Below, piece after piece: positions 54,279 to 63,738 of a stretch of DNA of 64,000 nt (positions are counted from its first letter, which is position 1; each line of letters begins with the position of its first letter). The translations under genes were made by a program, and so were the position numbers. Source of the DNA: Bradyrhizobium barranii subsp. barranii (GTDB lineage Bacteria; Pseudomonadota; Alphaproteobacteria; Rhizobiales; Xanthobacteraceae); contig NZ_CP086136.1 in assembly GCF_017565645.3 (NCBI RefSeq), positions 3,951,501-4,015,500 of the forward strand, given 5' to 3'. The notes below the pieces were generated by a model. It was not told the origin of the DNA. It did no database searches and saw nothing but the letters and a program-made list of their open reading frames with translations.

Positions 54279-55855
54279 AGCTCGATCCGTTCGTCGTCGA
54301 GGTTATCAGGCACGGGCTCTCGGCCGCGGCCGAGGAAATGAGCCTGGTGATGACGCGCTCGGCGCGCTCGCCGCTGCTGCGCGAGGCCGGCGATCTGTCG
54401 TCCGCGATCACGGATGGCCGCGGCGGCCTGGTCGGGCAGGGCCGCGACATCCCGATCCATCTCGGCGCGATGGCCTACACGATCCCGGAACTCCTGAAGG
54501 TCGTGCCGGTCGAGACCCTGAATGACGGCGACGTGCTGATCTACAATGTCGGCGCACTCGGCGGCAATCATCTCAACGACGTCAAGGTCGTGCGTCCCGT
54601 CTTCGTCGACGGCGAGATCGTGGCCTTTGCGGTGAGCCTGGCGCACTGGCCCGACATCGGCGGCACCTGGCCGGGCAGCTATTTTGCGAAGGCGATCGAC
54701 ACTTTTCAGGAGGCGATGCGGATTCCGCCGGTGCTGATCGCCACGTCAGCCGGCGTCAACACGCCGATCGTGCAGCTGCTCAAGGCCAACGTCCGCGATC
54801 CTGAGTCCTGCGAGGGCGATCTGCTCGCCCAGATAGCCGCGACCAAGGCCGGCGAGAAGCGCATCGTCGAGCTTTGCCGCGAGCACGGCAAGGCGGTGTT
54901 CATGGCGACGCAGTCGCGCCTGCACGATCTCTCCGAGATCGAGATGCGGGACGCGCTCCGCGACCTGCCGGATGGCGTCTACGAGGGCGAAGACTATCTC
55001 GACGACGGCAGCGTCAACAACGCGCCTGCGCGCATCCATGTGAAAATCACCATTCGCGGCGACGAGGCGACCTTCGACCTCTCCGGAAGCTGCGACCGCG
55101 TCTCGAACTTCTGCAACACGACGCCGTTCATGGCGCGCTCGGCGGTCGCCTATGCGGCACGCATCATGAGTGGGCGCGACATGCATCAGAATGCGGGCGC
55201 GCTCCGGCCTTTGACCATCATCACACGTCCGGGCTCGATCCTGGAGCCGGGCTGGATGGCGTCCGTTGCCGCCGGCAACCACGAGACGTCCATGCGCATC
55301 GTCGATGCGATTTTTCGCGCGATGCAGGACACCATTCCCGAGCGTCTGTCGGCCGGTGGCGCGACCACGGCGGGCGTGCTGTTTTTTGCCGAGCCGCGGC
55401 AGAACGGCTCGTGGAAGATGCTCTACGAGGTCCACGGTGGTGGTGAGGGCGCGCGGCATGATCGGGCCGGCATGTCGGCGACGCGCGTGCATCTCTCCAA
55501 TACGTCGAACACGCCGGTGGAGGTGATCGAGGCGAGCTACGCGATCCGCCTGGAGCAGCAGGCCATTCGCCGGCAGTCCGGCGGCGCGGGGGCGCATCGC
55601 GGCGGTGACGGCTCGGTTCGCACCTATCGCATCCTCGCGCCTTCGATGCACCTGACCACCTGCATCGAGCGCATGGTGATTGCGCCGTTCGGCATGCAGG
55701 GCGGCGAATCCGGCAAGGCCTGCCGCATCTCGCTTGTCAGGCAGGGCGCGAACGTCGCGATCGACGGAAAATCGAACCTGGTGTTGCAGCAAGACGATCT
55801 CGTCACGATCGAGATGTGCGGCGGCGGCGGCTACGGCGCCGCGGCCGCGGAGTGA
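54275..55855 (+). CDS. hyuB: Hydantoinase B/oxoprolinase family protein (HyuB)
   Basis: This is the second subunit of the ATP-dependent ring-opening enzyme, 526 residues. Typical Hydantoinase_B blocks are KLDPFVVEVIRHGLSAAAEEMSLVMTRSARSPLLREAGDLSSAITD, YTIPELLKV, NDGDVLIYN, GGNHLNDVKVVRPVFVDGEIVAFAVSLAHWPDIGG and DLSGSCDRVSNFCNTTPFMARSAVAYA. The N-terminal segment carries the His and Asp residues thought to bind metal. The start at 54275 overlaps the hyuA stop (ATGA) and is followed ten bases after its stop by the aminotransferase gene, so the three are probably one operon. Confidence 0.9.
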   Translation: MKLDPFVVEVIRHGLSAAAEEMSLVMTRSARSPLLREAGDLSSAITDGRGGLVGQGRDIPIHLGAMAYTIPELLKVVPVETLNDGDVLIYNVGALGGNHLNDVKVVRPVFVDGEIVAFAVSLAHWPDIGGTWPGSYFAKAIDTFQEAMRIPPVLIATSAGVNTPIVQLLKANVRDPESCEGDLLAQIAATKAGEKRIVELCREHGKAVFMATQSRLHDLSEIEMRDALRDLPDGVYEGEDYLDDGSVNNAPARIHVKITIRGDEATFDLSGSCDRVSNFCNTTPFMARSAVAYAARIMSGRDMHQNAGALRPLTIITRPGSILEPGWMASVAAGNHETSMRIVDAIFRAMQDTIPERLSAGGATTAGVLFFAEPRQNGSWKMLYEVHGGGEGARHDRAGMSATRVHLSNTSNTPVEVIEASYAIRLEQQAIRRQSGGAGAHRGGDGSVRTYRILAPSMHLTTCIERMVIAPFGMQGGESGKACRISLVRQGANVAIDGKSNLVLQQDDLVTIEMCGGGGYGAAAAE

Positions 55856-55865
55856 GGGGATTGCG

Positions 55866-57161
55866 ATGAGCAGATTGTTGCGAACGGGTCTGAACGCAGG
55901 CGAAGCCGCGCCGATGGCCGTCGTCGGCGGCGAGGGCGTCTATTTTCACCTGTCCGATGGCCGCAAGCTGATCGACGGCAGCAACACCGGCGGTGGCCTC
56001 GGCCACCGCCATCCCGCGATGGTCGAGGCGATCCGCCGCGCGGCCGATACGCCGGTCGTGAACGAAGGTTGGACCTGGGTTGGCCGCGAGCAGGCTGCCG
56101 ACGACCTGATGGCGACCGCGTTCAAGGGCGAAGAGGGTTGGGTCGGCGCGGTGCGCTTCTGCATCAGCGGCAGCGAGGCCAACGACATGGCGCTGTCGCT
56201 CTGCCAGGCGCTGACGCAGCGGCCGGCGCTGGCGACGCGCGAGCGCGCCTATCACGGCATCACCGGCCTGTCGCGCAGCATGACGGTGCAGCCGCAATGG
56301 CACGGTGGCCTCGCGGTGCACGCAGGCGGCTCGAAGCTGCCGGCGCCGATGGCGCCGGTGCGGATTCTCCCGGCGCCGGATGGCGCGATCTATGGCGCGC
56401 CGATCAACAATACGCCGCCTAGCGAATATCTGGCTGATGCCACGCGTCTGCTCTCGGACACGGCGGCGACCATCATCGACTACACCCAGGGCGGGATCTA
56501 CTACGACGGTGCCTATCAGGACGAGCTGGGCCGCTGCGCGCGGCAGGCAGGTTCCTACTGGATCGCGGACGAGGTCGTCACCGGCGCTGGCCGCGCAGGC
56601 CGCTGGTTCGCCTTCCAGGGCGCGGAGAGCCGCCCCGATATCGTGACGCTCGGAAAATCGCTCGGCGGCGGTGCGGCGGCAGTCGCGGCGGTCGTGGTGT
56701 CGAAAGACATCGTCGAGCGGCTCAAGGGCACGAGCTGGCAGAATTACGGCACGCTGCGCGGCCATCCGATCAGCATGGCTGCCGTCAGCGCTTACCTGAA
56801 GGTCGTCAACGAAGAGAAAATCCTGGAGCGCGTAGCGAGCCTGGAAAAGCTGTTCACCCGCCGCTTGCTCGCGATCGCGCAAAGGCATCCGAGCGTGCAG
56901 CGCGTGGCGGGGCAGGGGCTGCACTGGACGGTGGAGCTGCACGGTCCGGATTGGCGCTCCTGGCATGCCGACACCACCGAGGTGCCGATCGCCTCGCGTG
57001 TCGCAGAGCGGGCGTTGGAGGCGGGTGCCGTGATCGGCACCAGCGGTGAGCAGACCTCGCTGTTCCTGGCGCCGCCGCTGGTCATCTCCGAGCATGAGGC
57101 CGAACTGCTTTTGGATGCGCTCGACCACGGCCTCGATATCGCAGACGAGGAGCACGGGTGA
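55866..57161 (+). CDS. Class III (omega-type) aminotransferase
   Basis: This PLP enzyme of 431 residues is of the glutamate-1-semialdehyde aminomutase/omega-transaminase group. LIDGSNTGGGLGHRHPAMVEAIRRA is the N-terminal signature. CISGSEANDMALSLCQALTQR is the cofactor phosphate loop. YWIADEVVTGAGRAGRWFAF contains the PLP-nitrogen Asp, and DIVTLGKSLGGGAAAVAAVVV holds the Schiff-base lysine. It lies ten bases after hyuB and overlaps the next gene by four bases (GTGA). It would remove the amino group from a released amino acid or amine, giving a keto acid or aldehyde for the dehydrogenase in the same island. Confidence 0.88.
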   Translation: MSRLLRTGLNAGEAAPMAVVGGEGVYFHLSDGRKLIDGSNTGGGLGHRHPAMVEAIRRAADTPVVNEGWTWVGREQAADDLMATAFKGEEGWVGAVRFCISGSEANDMALSLCQALTQRPALATRERAYHGITGLSRSMTVQPQWHGGLAVHAGGSKLPAPMAPVRILPAPDGAIYGAPINNTPPSEYLADATRLLSDTAATIIDYTQGGIYYDGAYQDELGRCARQAGSYWIADEVVTGAGRAGRWFAFQGAESRPDIVTLGKSLGGGAAAVAAVVVSKDIVERLKGTSWQNYGTLRGHPISMAAVSAYLKVVNEEKILERVASLEKLFTRRLLAIAQRHPSVQRVAGQGLHWTVELHGPDWRSWHADTTEVPIASRVAERALEAGAVIGTSGEQTSLFLAPPLVISEHEAELLLDALDHGLDIADEEHG

Positions 57162-58839
57162 GCGCAGACCCCGCAACACCTCATCGCTCGCCAGCCTGGC
57201 TGGCGGACGAGCCTTGGCATCTCGCGATGCCGGAGGGCACGCTGTACGACGCGCTGGCACGCGCGGCGACGGATCAGCCGTCGCACCCGGCGACGGTGTT
57301 TTATGGTGCGAGCCTGAGCTATGCCGAGCTACGCGAGCGGGTCGATGCCTTAGCCGGCTTCCTGCAGAAGGTCTGCGGTGTGAAGCGCGGCGACTGCGTC
57401 ATGATCGCGCTGCAAAACTCGCCGCAATATGTCATCGCCTACTACGCGGTGACGCGGGCGGATGCCGTGATCGTGCCCGTCAATCCCATGAACAAGACGG
57501 TCGAGATCGCGTATCTCGCCGAGGACAGCGGCGCCAAGGTCGCGATCATCGGAAGCGAATTGAGCGAAATATTCGCGCCGCTGGTGGGCGAAGCCATCTC
57601 CCATACGATCGTCGCACAATATCGCGACGAAGTGCCGGCCGCCACGCCCTATACGCTGCCTTCATGCATCACCGAGGCGCCGTCGAAGATACCGTCGTCG
57701 CCAGGCCGGCATTCCTGGTCATCTGCGATCGCGCAAGGTTTGCAGCCAGGCGCAATGACCGCGGGGCCGGATGATCTCATGATCCTGCCCTATACGTCGG
57801 GGACGACAGGCAAGCCCAAGGCCTGCATGCATACCCATCGCAGCGCGCTGTTCACCGCCGTCCTGCAGGCACGCTGGTATGGACTCGACGGCAGCGACGT
57901 GATGACCGGCTTCATGCCGCTGTTCCATGTCGCGGGCATGCAGGGCTCGATGAATGCCGCGGTGGTGACAGGCGCCACGCTGCTGTTGATGGCGCGCTGG
58001 GACAAGGATCTGCTGCCGGATCTGTTCGAGACCTACGGCGTCACGTTCTGGAACGCCGCGCCGACCATGATCGTGGACGTGCTCGCAAGCGTCCGGTTCC
58101 GCGATCGGTGCTTTGCAAAACTCAAGGTGCTGACCGGAGGTGGTGCGGCAATGCCGACCGCGGTGGCCGAACGGCTCAAAGGCCGCTTCGGCCTCGATTT
58201 CGTCGAGGGCTACGGCATGACCGAGACGATGTCGCGACCCATCTCAATCCGATCGCTTCGCCGAAGCCGCAGTGTCTCGGCATTGCCGTGCACGAGACCG
58301 ATGCGAGGGTCGTCGATCCCGAGACCCTGATCGAGCTCGACGACAATGTCGTCGGCGAGATCGTCGTGCACGGGCCGCAAGTGCTGCAAGGCTACTGGAA
58401 CAGGCCGCAGGCCGATGCCGAGTCCTTCATAGAACTGTCCGGCAAGCGGTTCCTGCGCACGGGCGATCTCGGCTATCGCGATGCCCAAGGCTATTTCTTC
58501 GCGGTCGACCGCCTGAAGCGGATGATCAATGTCAGCGGTTTCAAGGTGTGGCCGGCCGAGGTCGAAGCCGCGATGTACCAGAACCGCGCCATCCGGGAAT
58601 GCTGCGTCGTCTCGACCCCCGACGACTACCGCGGCGAGACCGTCAAGGCGCTGGTGGTGCTCGATGAAGCCGCGCGCGCGACGATTTCGGCGGACGACAT
58701 CGTCGGTTGGGCCCGTGGCGCGATGGCAAGCTACAAGGCGCCGCGCGCCGTCGTCTTCGTCGATGAGCTGCCGCGCACCGCCAGCAACAAGATCAACTGG
58801 CGGCTTTTGCAGGATGCCGAATGGGGGCGGACGGCATGA
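57158..58839 (+). pseudogene. AMP-dependent acyl-CoA synthetase/ligase, frameshifted in the middle
   Basis: The GTG at 57158 opens an ANL-superfamily ligase: SLSYAELRERVDALAGFL, the P-loop-like LPYTSGTTGKPKACMHTHR, GFMPLFHVAGMQGS and FVEGYGMTETMS. Near 58234-58238 the frame breaks. The next frame gives THLNPIASPKPQCLGIAV, then GYWNRP, RTGDLGYRDAQGYFFAVDRLKRMINVSGFKVWPAEVE, and the C-terminal lysine loop LPRTASNKINWRLLQ. Length is one base short of whole codons, so one missing base (restoring about 560 residues) suffices. As written, the catalytic C-terminal subdomain is separated. Its role would be to activate an acid product of the pathway with CoA. Confidence 0.87.
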
Positions 58840-58954
58840 AAGCTGCTTGGCTGGAAAAACGGCGCAAGACCGCGTTATGCTGCGCGCGCCGGCACGCCCC
58901 TCAAGCTACGATCCCCAGCCTCACCAAAAAATTCAAGAAACCAGGAACCCGCTG

Positions 58955-59887
58955 ATGCGTATCGTCACTGTTGCTGCCGCCCAGATGGGCCCGATCCAGA
59001 AGGCCGACAGCCGCGAGGCCGTGGTCAGGCGCATGATCGCGCTGATGGACGAGGCGAAAGCCAAAGGCGCCGACCTGATCGTCTATCCGGAACTGGCACT
59101 GACGACGTTCTTTCCGCGCTGGTATTCGGAGGACCGGGCCGAGTTCGATACCTGGTTCGAGCGTGAGATGCCGAATGCGGCGACCAAGCCGTTGTTCGAG
59201 CGTGCGGCGCAGCATCAGATGGCGATGAATTTCGGCTACGCCGAGCTGACGCCGGACGGGCACCACTTCAACACCGCGATCCTGACCGACAAGTCCGGCA
59301 AGATCGTCGGCAAATATCGCAAGGTCCATTTGCCGGGCCATGTGGACTACGACACCAAGCGGTCGCACCAGCATCTGGAGAAGCGATATTTCGAGCCGGG
59401 CGATCTCGGATTCAACGTCTGGCGCGAGCTGGGCGGCATCATCGGCATGGCCATCTGCAACGACCGGCGCTGGCCCGAGACCTATCGCGTCATGGGCCTG
59501 CAGGGCGTCGAGATGGTGCTGATCGGCTACAACACGCCGTCGGTGAATGCGGAGAAGAGCGAGGAGGGCGTCGAGAAGCGCCTGTTCCACAACCGCCTCT
59601 CGGTGCAGGCCGGCGCCTATCAGAACGCGACCTGGGTGGTCGCGGTGGCCAAGGCGGGCGTCGAGGACGGCCATCCGCTGTTCAGCGGCAGCCTGATCGT
59701 CGATCCCGATGGCGAGATCGTCGCCGAGGCCAAGACGGAGGGCGACGAGGTCCTGGTTCACGCCTGCGACCTCGACGCCACCACCTTCGGCAAGACCACG
59801 ATCTTCAATTTTGCCCAGCATCGCCGCATCGAGCATTACGGCCTGATCACCAGCCAGACCGGCGCGGTGCCGCCGCCGGAGAAATGA
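58955..59887 (+). CDS. N-carbamoyl-D-amino-acid hydrolase (carbon-nitrogen hydrolase family)
   Basis: This nitrilase-superfamily enzyme of 310 residues hydrolyses the product of hydantoinase to a D-amino acid, CO2 and ammonia. The catalytic triad is visible: Glu46 in VYPELALTTFFPRW, Lys123 in KYRKVHLPGH and Cys168 in AICNDRRWPETYRVMGLQG. These spacings agree with characterised D-carbamoylases (Glu47, Lys127, Cys172, from memory). SVNAEKSEEGVEKRLFHNRLSVQAGAYQNATWVV further supports this assignment over other nitrilases. The start at 58955 follows CAGGAA. It overlaps the following gene by four bases (ATGA). Confidence 0.92.
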   Translation: MRIVTVAAAQMGPIQKADSREAVVRRMIALMDEAKAKGADLIVYPELALTTFFPRWYSEDRAEFDTWFEREMPNAATKPLFERAAQHQMAMNFGYAELTPDGHHFNTAILTDKSGKIVGKYRKVHLPGHVDYDTKRSHQHLEKRYFEPGDLGFNVWRELGGIIGMAICNDRRWPETYRVMGLQGVEMVLIGYNTPSVNAEKSEEGVEKRLFHNRLSVQAGAYQNATWVVAVAKAGVEDGHPLFSGSLIVDPDGEIVAEAKTEGDEVLVHACDLDATTFGKTTIFNFAQHRRIEHYGLITSQTGAVPPPEK

Positions 59888-60561
59888 CGCCGATGGCAGG
59901 CAACAGTACATCCGGCATTTCCCTGCGCGAGCTCGATCCGCGCGATCGCTACAAGCTGCTTTGCGGCGTGGTCGTGCCGCGGCCGATCGCGCTGGTAACG
60001 ACGCTGGACGCGAACGGAGCGGTGAATGCCGCGCCCTTCAGCTTCTTCAATGTCTTCTCCGAAAGCCCCGCGCTGATCGTGCTCGGGCTCCAGCACAAGC
60101 CGGATCACAGCCCGAAGGATACGACCCGCAACATCCATCGTGACGGCGAGTTCGTCGTTCACATGGTGGATGAGGCGCTGTCTGCCGCGATGAATGATTG
60201 CGCGGTCGATTTTCCCTCTGGTGACAGCGAGGTCGCGGCGACCGGGCTTGCGACGCTTCCCTCAGTTGACGTGAAGGTGCCGCGCCTTGCGGTTGCACCA
60301 TTTGCTCTCGAATGCCGCCGTCACGTCGTGCTGAAGTTCTCGCCCGATCGCGAACTGCTGGTCGGTGAGGTGCTCAGGGTTCATGCCCGGGAGGGCCTCG
60401 TCGACGAGGCCAACATGTATGTCGATCTCGATGCCTACCGGCCGATCGGCCGCATGTTCGGCAATCTCTACACTACGCAGCGGGATACGTTTGCGCTTGC
60501 GCGCGAGAGCCATTCGCAATGGCTCGCACGCCAGGACGGCAAAGAGCTGAAGGACGCCTAG
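59884..60561 (+). CDS. Flavin reductase-like (FMN-binding split-barrel) protein
   Basis: The 225-residue protein has the flavin-reductase-like split barrel. YKLLCGVVVPRPIALVTTLDANGAVNAAPFSFFNVFSESPALIVLGL contains the RPIA(L/W)V and NxAPFSFF motifs used to bind FMN. KDTTRNIHRDGEFVVHMV follows. It is coupled by ATGA to the carbamoylase gene and is convergent with, and overlaps by four bases, the racemase gene. An oxygenase partner that would use reduced flavin is not in the window, so its place in the pathway is unclear; it could act alone as an FMN protein. A tandem start (ATG at 59884 and 59893) is present. Confidence 0.83.
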   Translation: MTPMAGNSTSGISLRELDPRDRYKLLCGVVVPRPIALVTTLDANGAVNAAPFSFFNVFSESPALIVLGLQHKPDHSPKDTTRNIHRDGEFVVHMVDEALSAAMNDCAVDFPSGDSEVAATGLATLPSVDVKVPRLAVAPFALECRRHVVLKFSPDRELLVGEVLRVHAREGLVDEANMYVDLDAYRPIGRMFGNLYTTQRDTFALARESHSQWLARQDGKELKDA

Positions 60562-61220
60562 TGAGCCGAGAACTGCACCGTACCCAGCGCCATGGTGACG
60601 GCCGCCTGTGTCGGGTCGATCACCGGAATGCCAAGCGCGTCTTCCAGCGGACGGCGGTGGCGCGCCATGCCGGCGCAGCCCATCACGATGGCGCGGGCGC
60701 CATCCTCGTCGCGCAGCGCGCGGCCGACCTCGATCATCTTCGCGAGCGTACCTTCGCCGGATGCGGTTTCGGCAACGCTCATGTTGAGGGGGCGCTCGCC
60801 CGCGAGGCGCTCCGTCAGGCCCATCTGCCTGAGATAGCGCATGTGGCGCGGGATCGAACGCTGGGCGATCGCGATGACGCCGAAGGTTTCGGCACGCGCG
60901 AGCGCAGTCAGCACGCCGCACTCGGCGATGCCGAATACCGGCCGATCGGTGCCTTCGCGGCAGACCTGAAGCCCGGGATCGCTGTAGCAGGCGATGACAA
61001 ACGCAGCCGAGCTGTTGTCGCCTTCGACCAGCCGGCGCAGCGGCATCGCAACGCCGTCGACATCGGCCTGGCTTTCAATGCCGAACGGACCCTCGGCCAG
61101 CGACTGGCAGACCAGTTCCGGGCCACCCTCGAAACCGAGCGGCTTCAGCGCCTCCTCCAGCCCTTGCGTGACCGCAGGGTTGGAATTCGGATTGATGACG
61201 AGAATGCGCGGCCGGGGCAT
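60558..61220 (-). CDS. Asp/Glu/hydantoin racemase family protein
   Basis: The 220-residue protein has the hydantoin racemase start RILVINPNSNPAVTQGLEEAL and both catalytic cysteines: Cys78 in FVIACYSDPGL and Cys182 in VMGCAGMARHR. Those positions are close to characterised hydantoin racemases (Cys76 and Cys181, from memory). FGIAECGVLTALARAETFGVIAIAQRS supplies the central motif. With a D-specific carbamoylase and a hydantoinase beside it, it would racemise 5-substituted hydantoins so both enantiomers are used. It is divergent from the intact hydantoinase gene, 56 bases apart. Confidence 0.87.
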   Translation of the reverse strand: MPRPRILVINPNSNPAVTQGLEEALKPLGFEGGPELVCQSLAEGPFGIESQADVDGVAMPLRRLVEGDNSSAAFVIACYSDPGLQVCREGTDRPVFGIAECGVLTALARAETFGVIAIAQRSIPRHMRYLRQMGLTERLAGERPLNMSVAETASGEGTLAKMIEVGRALRDEDGARAIVMGCAGMARHRRPLEDALGIPVIDPTQAAVTMALGTVQFSAH

Positions 61221-61276
61221 GTTGGTCTTCCCTTGAAATGGCGATCACGTAGCTCAGGCATACCATGGAGTGCCTC

Positions 61277-62746
61277 ATGACTGAACCCACATACGACGTG
61301 ATCATCCGCGGCGGCCGCGTCGCCACCACGACCGACGTGTTCGAGGCCGATGTCGCGATCTCCGGTGAGACCATCGCAGCGATCGGCCGCGGGCTTCCGG
61401 CGGCGAAACGCGAGATCGACGCACGCGGCAAGCTGGCGCTGCCCGGCGGCGTCGACAGCCATGCGCATATCGAGCAGCTGTCCGCGGCCGGCATCATGAA
61501 TGCCGACACCTTCGAGAGCGCGACCGTCTCCGCCGCTTTCGGCGGCACCACCACGGTAATTCCGTTCGCTGCCCAGCATGTCGGCATGAAGCTGCCGCAG
61601 GTGGTGGAGGATTATCACGCGCTGGCCAAGAAGGGCGCCGTGATCGACTACGCCTTCCACATGATCATTGCGGATGCGACCAAGGAGACGGTCGAGGAGG
61701 ACATTCCAGCGCTGGTGAAGCAGGGCCATGGCTCGATCAAGATCTTCATGACCTATGACCGGCTCAAGGTCGACGACGAGCCGTTGCTCGACATTCTCTT
61801 GGCCGCACGCCAGTCCGGCGCGATGTTGTGCGCCCATGCCGAAAATCACGGCATCATCGCCTGGATGGTGAAGCGGCTGCTCGCGCGCGGCTACACCATG
61901 CCGAAATATCACGCCGTCAGCCACGCCCGCGTCTCGGAAGCGGAAGCCTTTACGCGACTGATCGGCATGGCGGCGCTGATCGACCAGCCCATCATGATCT
62001 TCCATGTGTCCACGGCCGAAGGCGCGAAGGTGATCCGCGATTCGCGCGGGCAGGGGTTGAAGGTCTTCGCCGAGACCTGTCCGCAATATCTGTTCCTCAC
62101 GGCAAACGATCTCGACAAGCCTGGCGCCGAGGGGGCCAAGTGGATGTGCAGCCCGCCGCCGCGCACGCATGCGGATCAGGAGGCGCTGTGGCAGGCGCTG
62201 TCGCTCGGCGATCTCCAGACCATCTCGTCCGATCATGCGCCCTATCGCTACGACGAGACCGGCAAGCTGCGCGCCGGCCCCAATCCGAACTTCAAGCAGG
62301 TGGCCAACGGCCTGCCGGGCCTGGAACTGCGGCTGCCGCTGCTGTTCGACGCGATGGTGTCGAAGGGGCGGCTCGGCCTTGAAAAGTTCGTCGAATTGAC
62401 TTCGACCGCGCCGGCAAAAATCTACAATCTGCATCCGCGCAAGGGCTCGATCGCGGTCGGCGCCGATGCCGATATCGCGATCTGGGATCCTAATCGCGAG
62501 ACTGTGATCGCCGACGAGATGATGCACGACCTCGCCGGCTACACGCCGTTCGCGGGCCGCAAGCTGAAGGGCTGGCCGGTTAGCGTTCTCTCGCGCGGCC
62601 GGGTGATCATCGACGGCAACAGGTGTCTTGCGGACGCCGGCAGCGGAAAATTCCTGGCGCGCAGCGGCGGCGAGGCGGCAAAGCCCACCGGCCGGCTCGT
62701 TGCCGACATGGATCCGGAGCGGAATTTCGGGGCAAAGCTACTGTGA
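61277..62746 (+). CDS. Dihydropyrimidinase/D-hydantoinase, intact
   Basis: This metal-dependent amidohydrolase of 489 residues has complete active-site machinery. His62 and His64 are in DSHAHIEQ, the carbamylated Lys155 in SIKIFMTYD, His in CAHAENHG, His in MIFHVST, and the metal-binding Asp in SSDHAPYRYDE. It opens dihydropyrimidine or hydantoin rings to N-carbamoyl products, which the carbamoylase at 58955 would process. It is a clear paralogue of the frameshifted gene at 47129 but has a different first ligand context (HAHIE against HVHIS), so the two may have had different substrates. The start at 61277 (MTEPTYD) was preferred to 61265 on homology. Confidence 0.9.
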   Translation: MTEPTYDVIIRGGRVATTTDVFEADVAISGETIAAIGRGLPAAKREIDARGKLALPGGVDSHAHIEQLSAAGIMNADTFESATVSAAFGGTTTVIPFAAQHVGMKLPQVVEDYHALAKKGAVIDYAFHMIIADATKETVEEDIPALVKQGHGSIKIFMTYDRLKVDDEPLLDILLAARQSGAMLCAHAENHGIIAWMVKRLLARGYTMPKYHAVSHARVSEAEAFTRLIGMAALIDQPIMIFHVSTAEGAKVIRDSRGQGLKVFAETCPQYLFLTANDLDKPGAEGAKWMCSPPPRTHADQEALWQALSLGDLQTISSDHAPYRYDETGKLRAGPNPNFKQVANGLPGLELRLPLLFDAMVSKGRLGLEKFVELTSTAPAKIYNLHPRKGSIAVGADADIAIWDPNRETVIADEMMHDLAGYTPFAGRKLKGWPVSVLSRGRVIIDGNRCLADAGSGKFLARSGGEAAKPTGRLVADMDPERNFGAKLL

Positions 62747-62762
62747 TGGTGGATCGCGCGCG

Positions 62763-63737
62763 ATGAAGATCGTCATCTTCGGCGGCACCGGCTTTGTCGG
62801 CCTCAATCTTGCCGAGGTGCTGCTCGCGCGCGGGCATGACGTGACGCTGTATGACCGCGCAGAGTTGCCGCCATCAGCGCGGCGAACTCTCGCGGATTAC
62901 GGCGCACGGCTCAACGCCGTGCAGGGCGATATCACCGACGCAGACGCCATCGACGCCCTCATTGCTGCGGGCTGCGATGCGATCGTGCTGGGCGCCGCGG
63001 TGACGGCCGGCGATGAACTCGAGCGAGCGTCGACCGCGCGCGTTCTCGAGATCAATGTGATGGCGCAAATCCCGATCCTGCTCGCGGCGATCCGTCATGG
63101 CGTTCGCCGTGTCGTCAATCTGTCGTCGGCCTCGGCTTATGGCGCATCCGGTGGGCGGGTCGAGATTCTGGACGAGGAGACGCGCTGCCATCCCATCTCG
63201 TTCTATGCGATCAGCAAGTTCACCTCGGAGCGCTCTGTCGCTCGCCATGCCGAACTCTTTGGCGGCGATTTCCTGAGCGTGCGGTTGACTGCGGTGTTCG
63301 GGCCGTGGGAGCGACCCGGTTCAGTGCGCGATACACCGAGCCTCCAGTATCAGATCCTGGCCGCATTCGCTCGCGGTGAGCCGGCGATCATGCCGGGGCC
63401 GGGTATGCGAGACTGGACCTACGCGCCGGACGCTGCCGAAGCGGTCGCGATTCTGGTCGAGGCCGAGCGCCCTCGTCACCAGCTGTACAACATTTCGAAC
63501 GGCGGGGCGTGGCCCGCATTGCAATGGGGCGAGGCGTTCGCGGCGTTGCATCCCGGCCTGGAGTGCCGGCTCGCGGCACCCGGAGAAAAGACCGCCATAA
63601 AGCTGCACGGGCCGGCTCGCGCGCCGCTCGCGGTGAACCGGATGGCGGACGAATTCGGCTGGCGCGCGCGGTTCGGCTGTGCCGAGTCCGCCGCGGCGAT
63701 GAGCGCCTGGTTGACCCAGCACAAGGAGTGGATCTGA
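62763..63737 (+). CDS. NAD-dependent epimerase/dehydratase family protein
   Basis: This is an extended short-chain dehydrogenase of 324 residues. The Rossmann loop IFGGTGFVGLNLAEVLLARGH is at residues 4-24, VVNLSSASAYGASG precedes the catalytic YAISKFTSE (Tyr-x3-Lys), and VRLTAVFGPWERPG and MRDWTYAPDAAEAV are typical. The substrate is unknown: nucleotide-sugar and other hydroxyl-compound epimerases look alike at this level. It starts 16 bases after the hydantoinase gene and is followed one base later by an SDR gene, so it probably belongs to the same operon. Confidence 0.85.
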   Translation: MKIVIFGGTGFVGLNLAEVLLARGHDVTLYDRAELPPSARRTLADYGARLNAVQGDITDADAIDALIAAGCDAIVLGAAVTAGDELERASTARVLEINVMAQIPILLAAIRHGVRRVVNLSSASAYGASGGRVEILDEETRCHPISFYAISKFTSERSVARHAELFGGDFLSVRLTAVFGPWERPGSVRDTPSLQYQILAAFARGEPAIMPGPGMRDWTYAPDAAEAVAILVEAERPRHQLYNISNGGAWPALQWGEAFAALHPGLECRLAAPGEKTAIKLHGPARAPLAVNRMADEFGWRARFGCAESAAAMSAWLTQHKEWI

Positions 63738-63738
63738 G

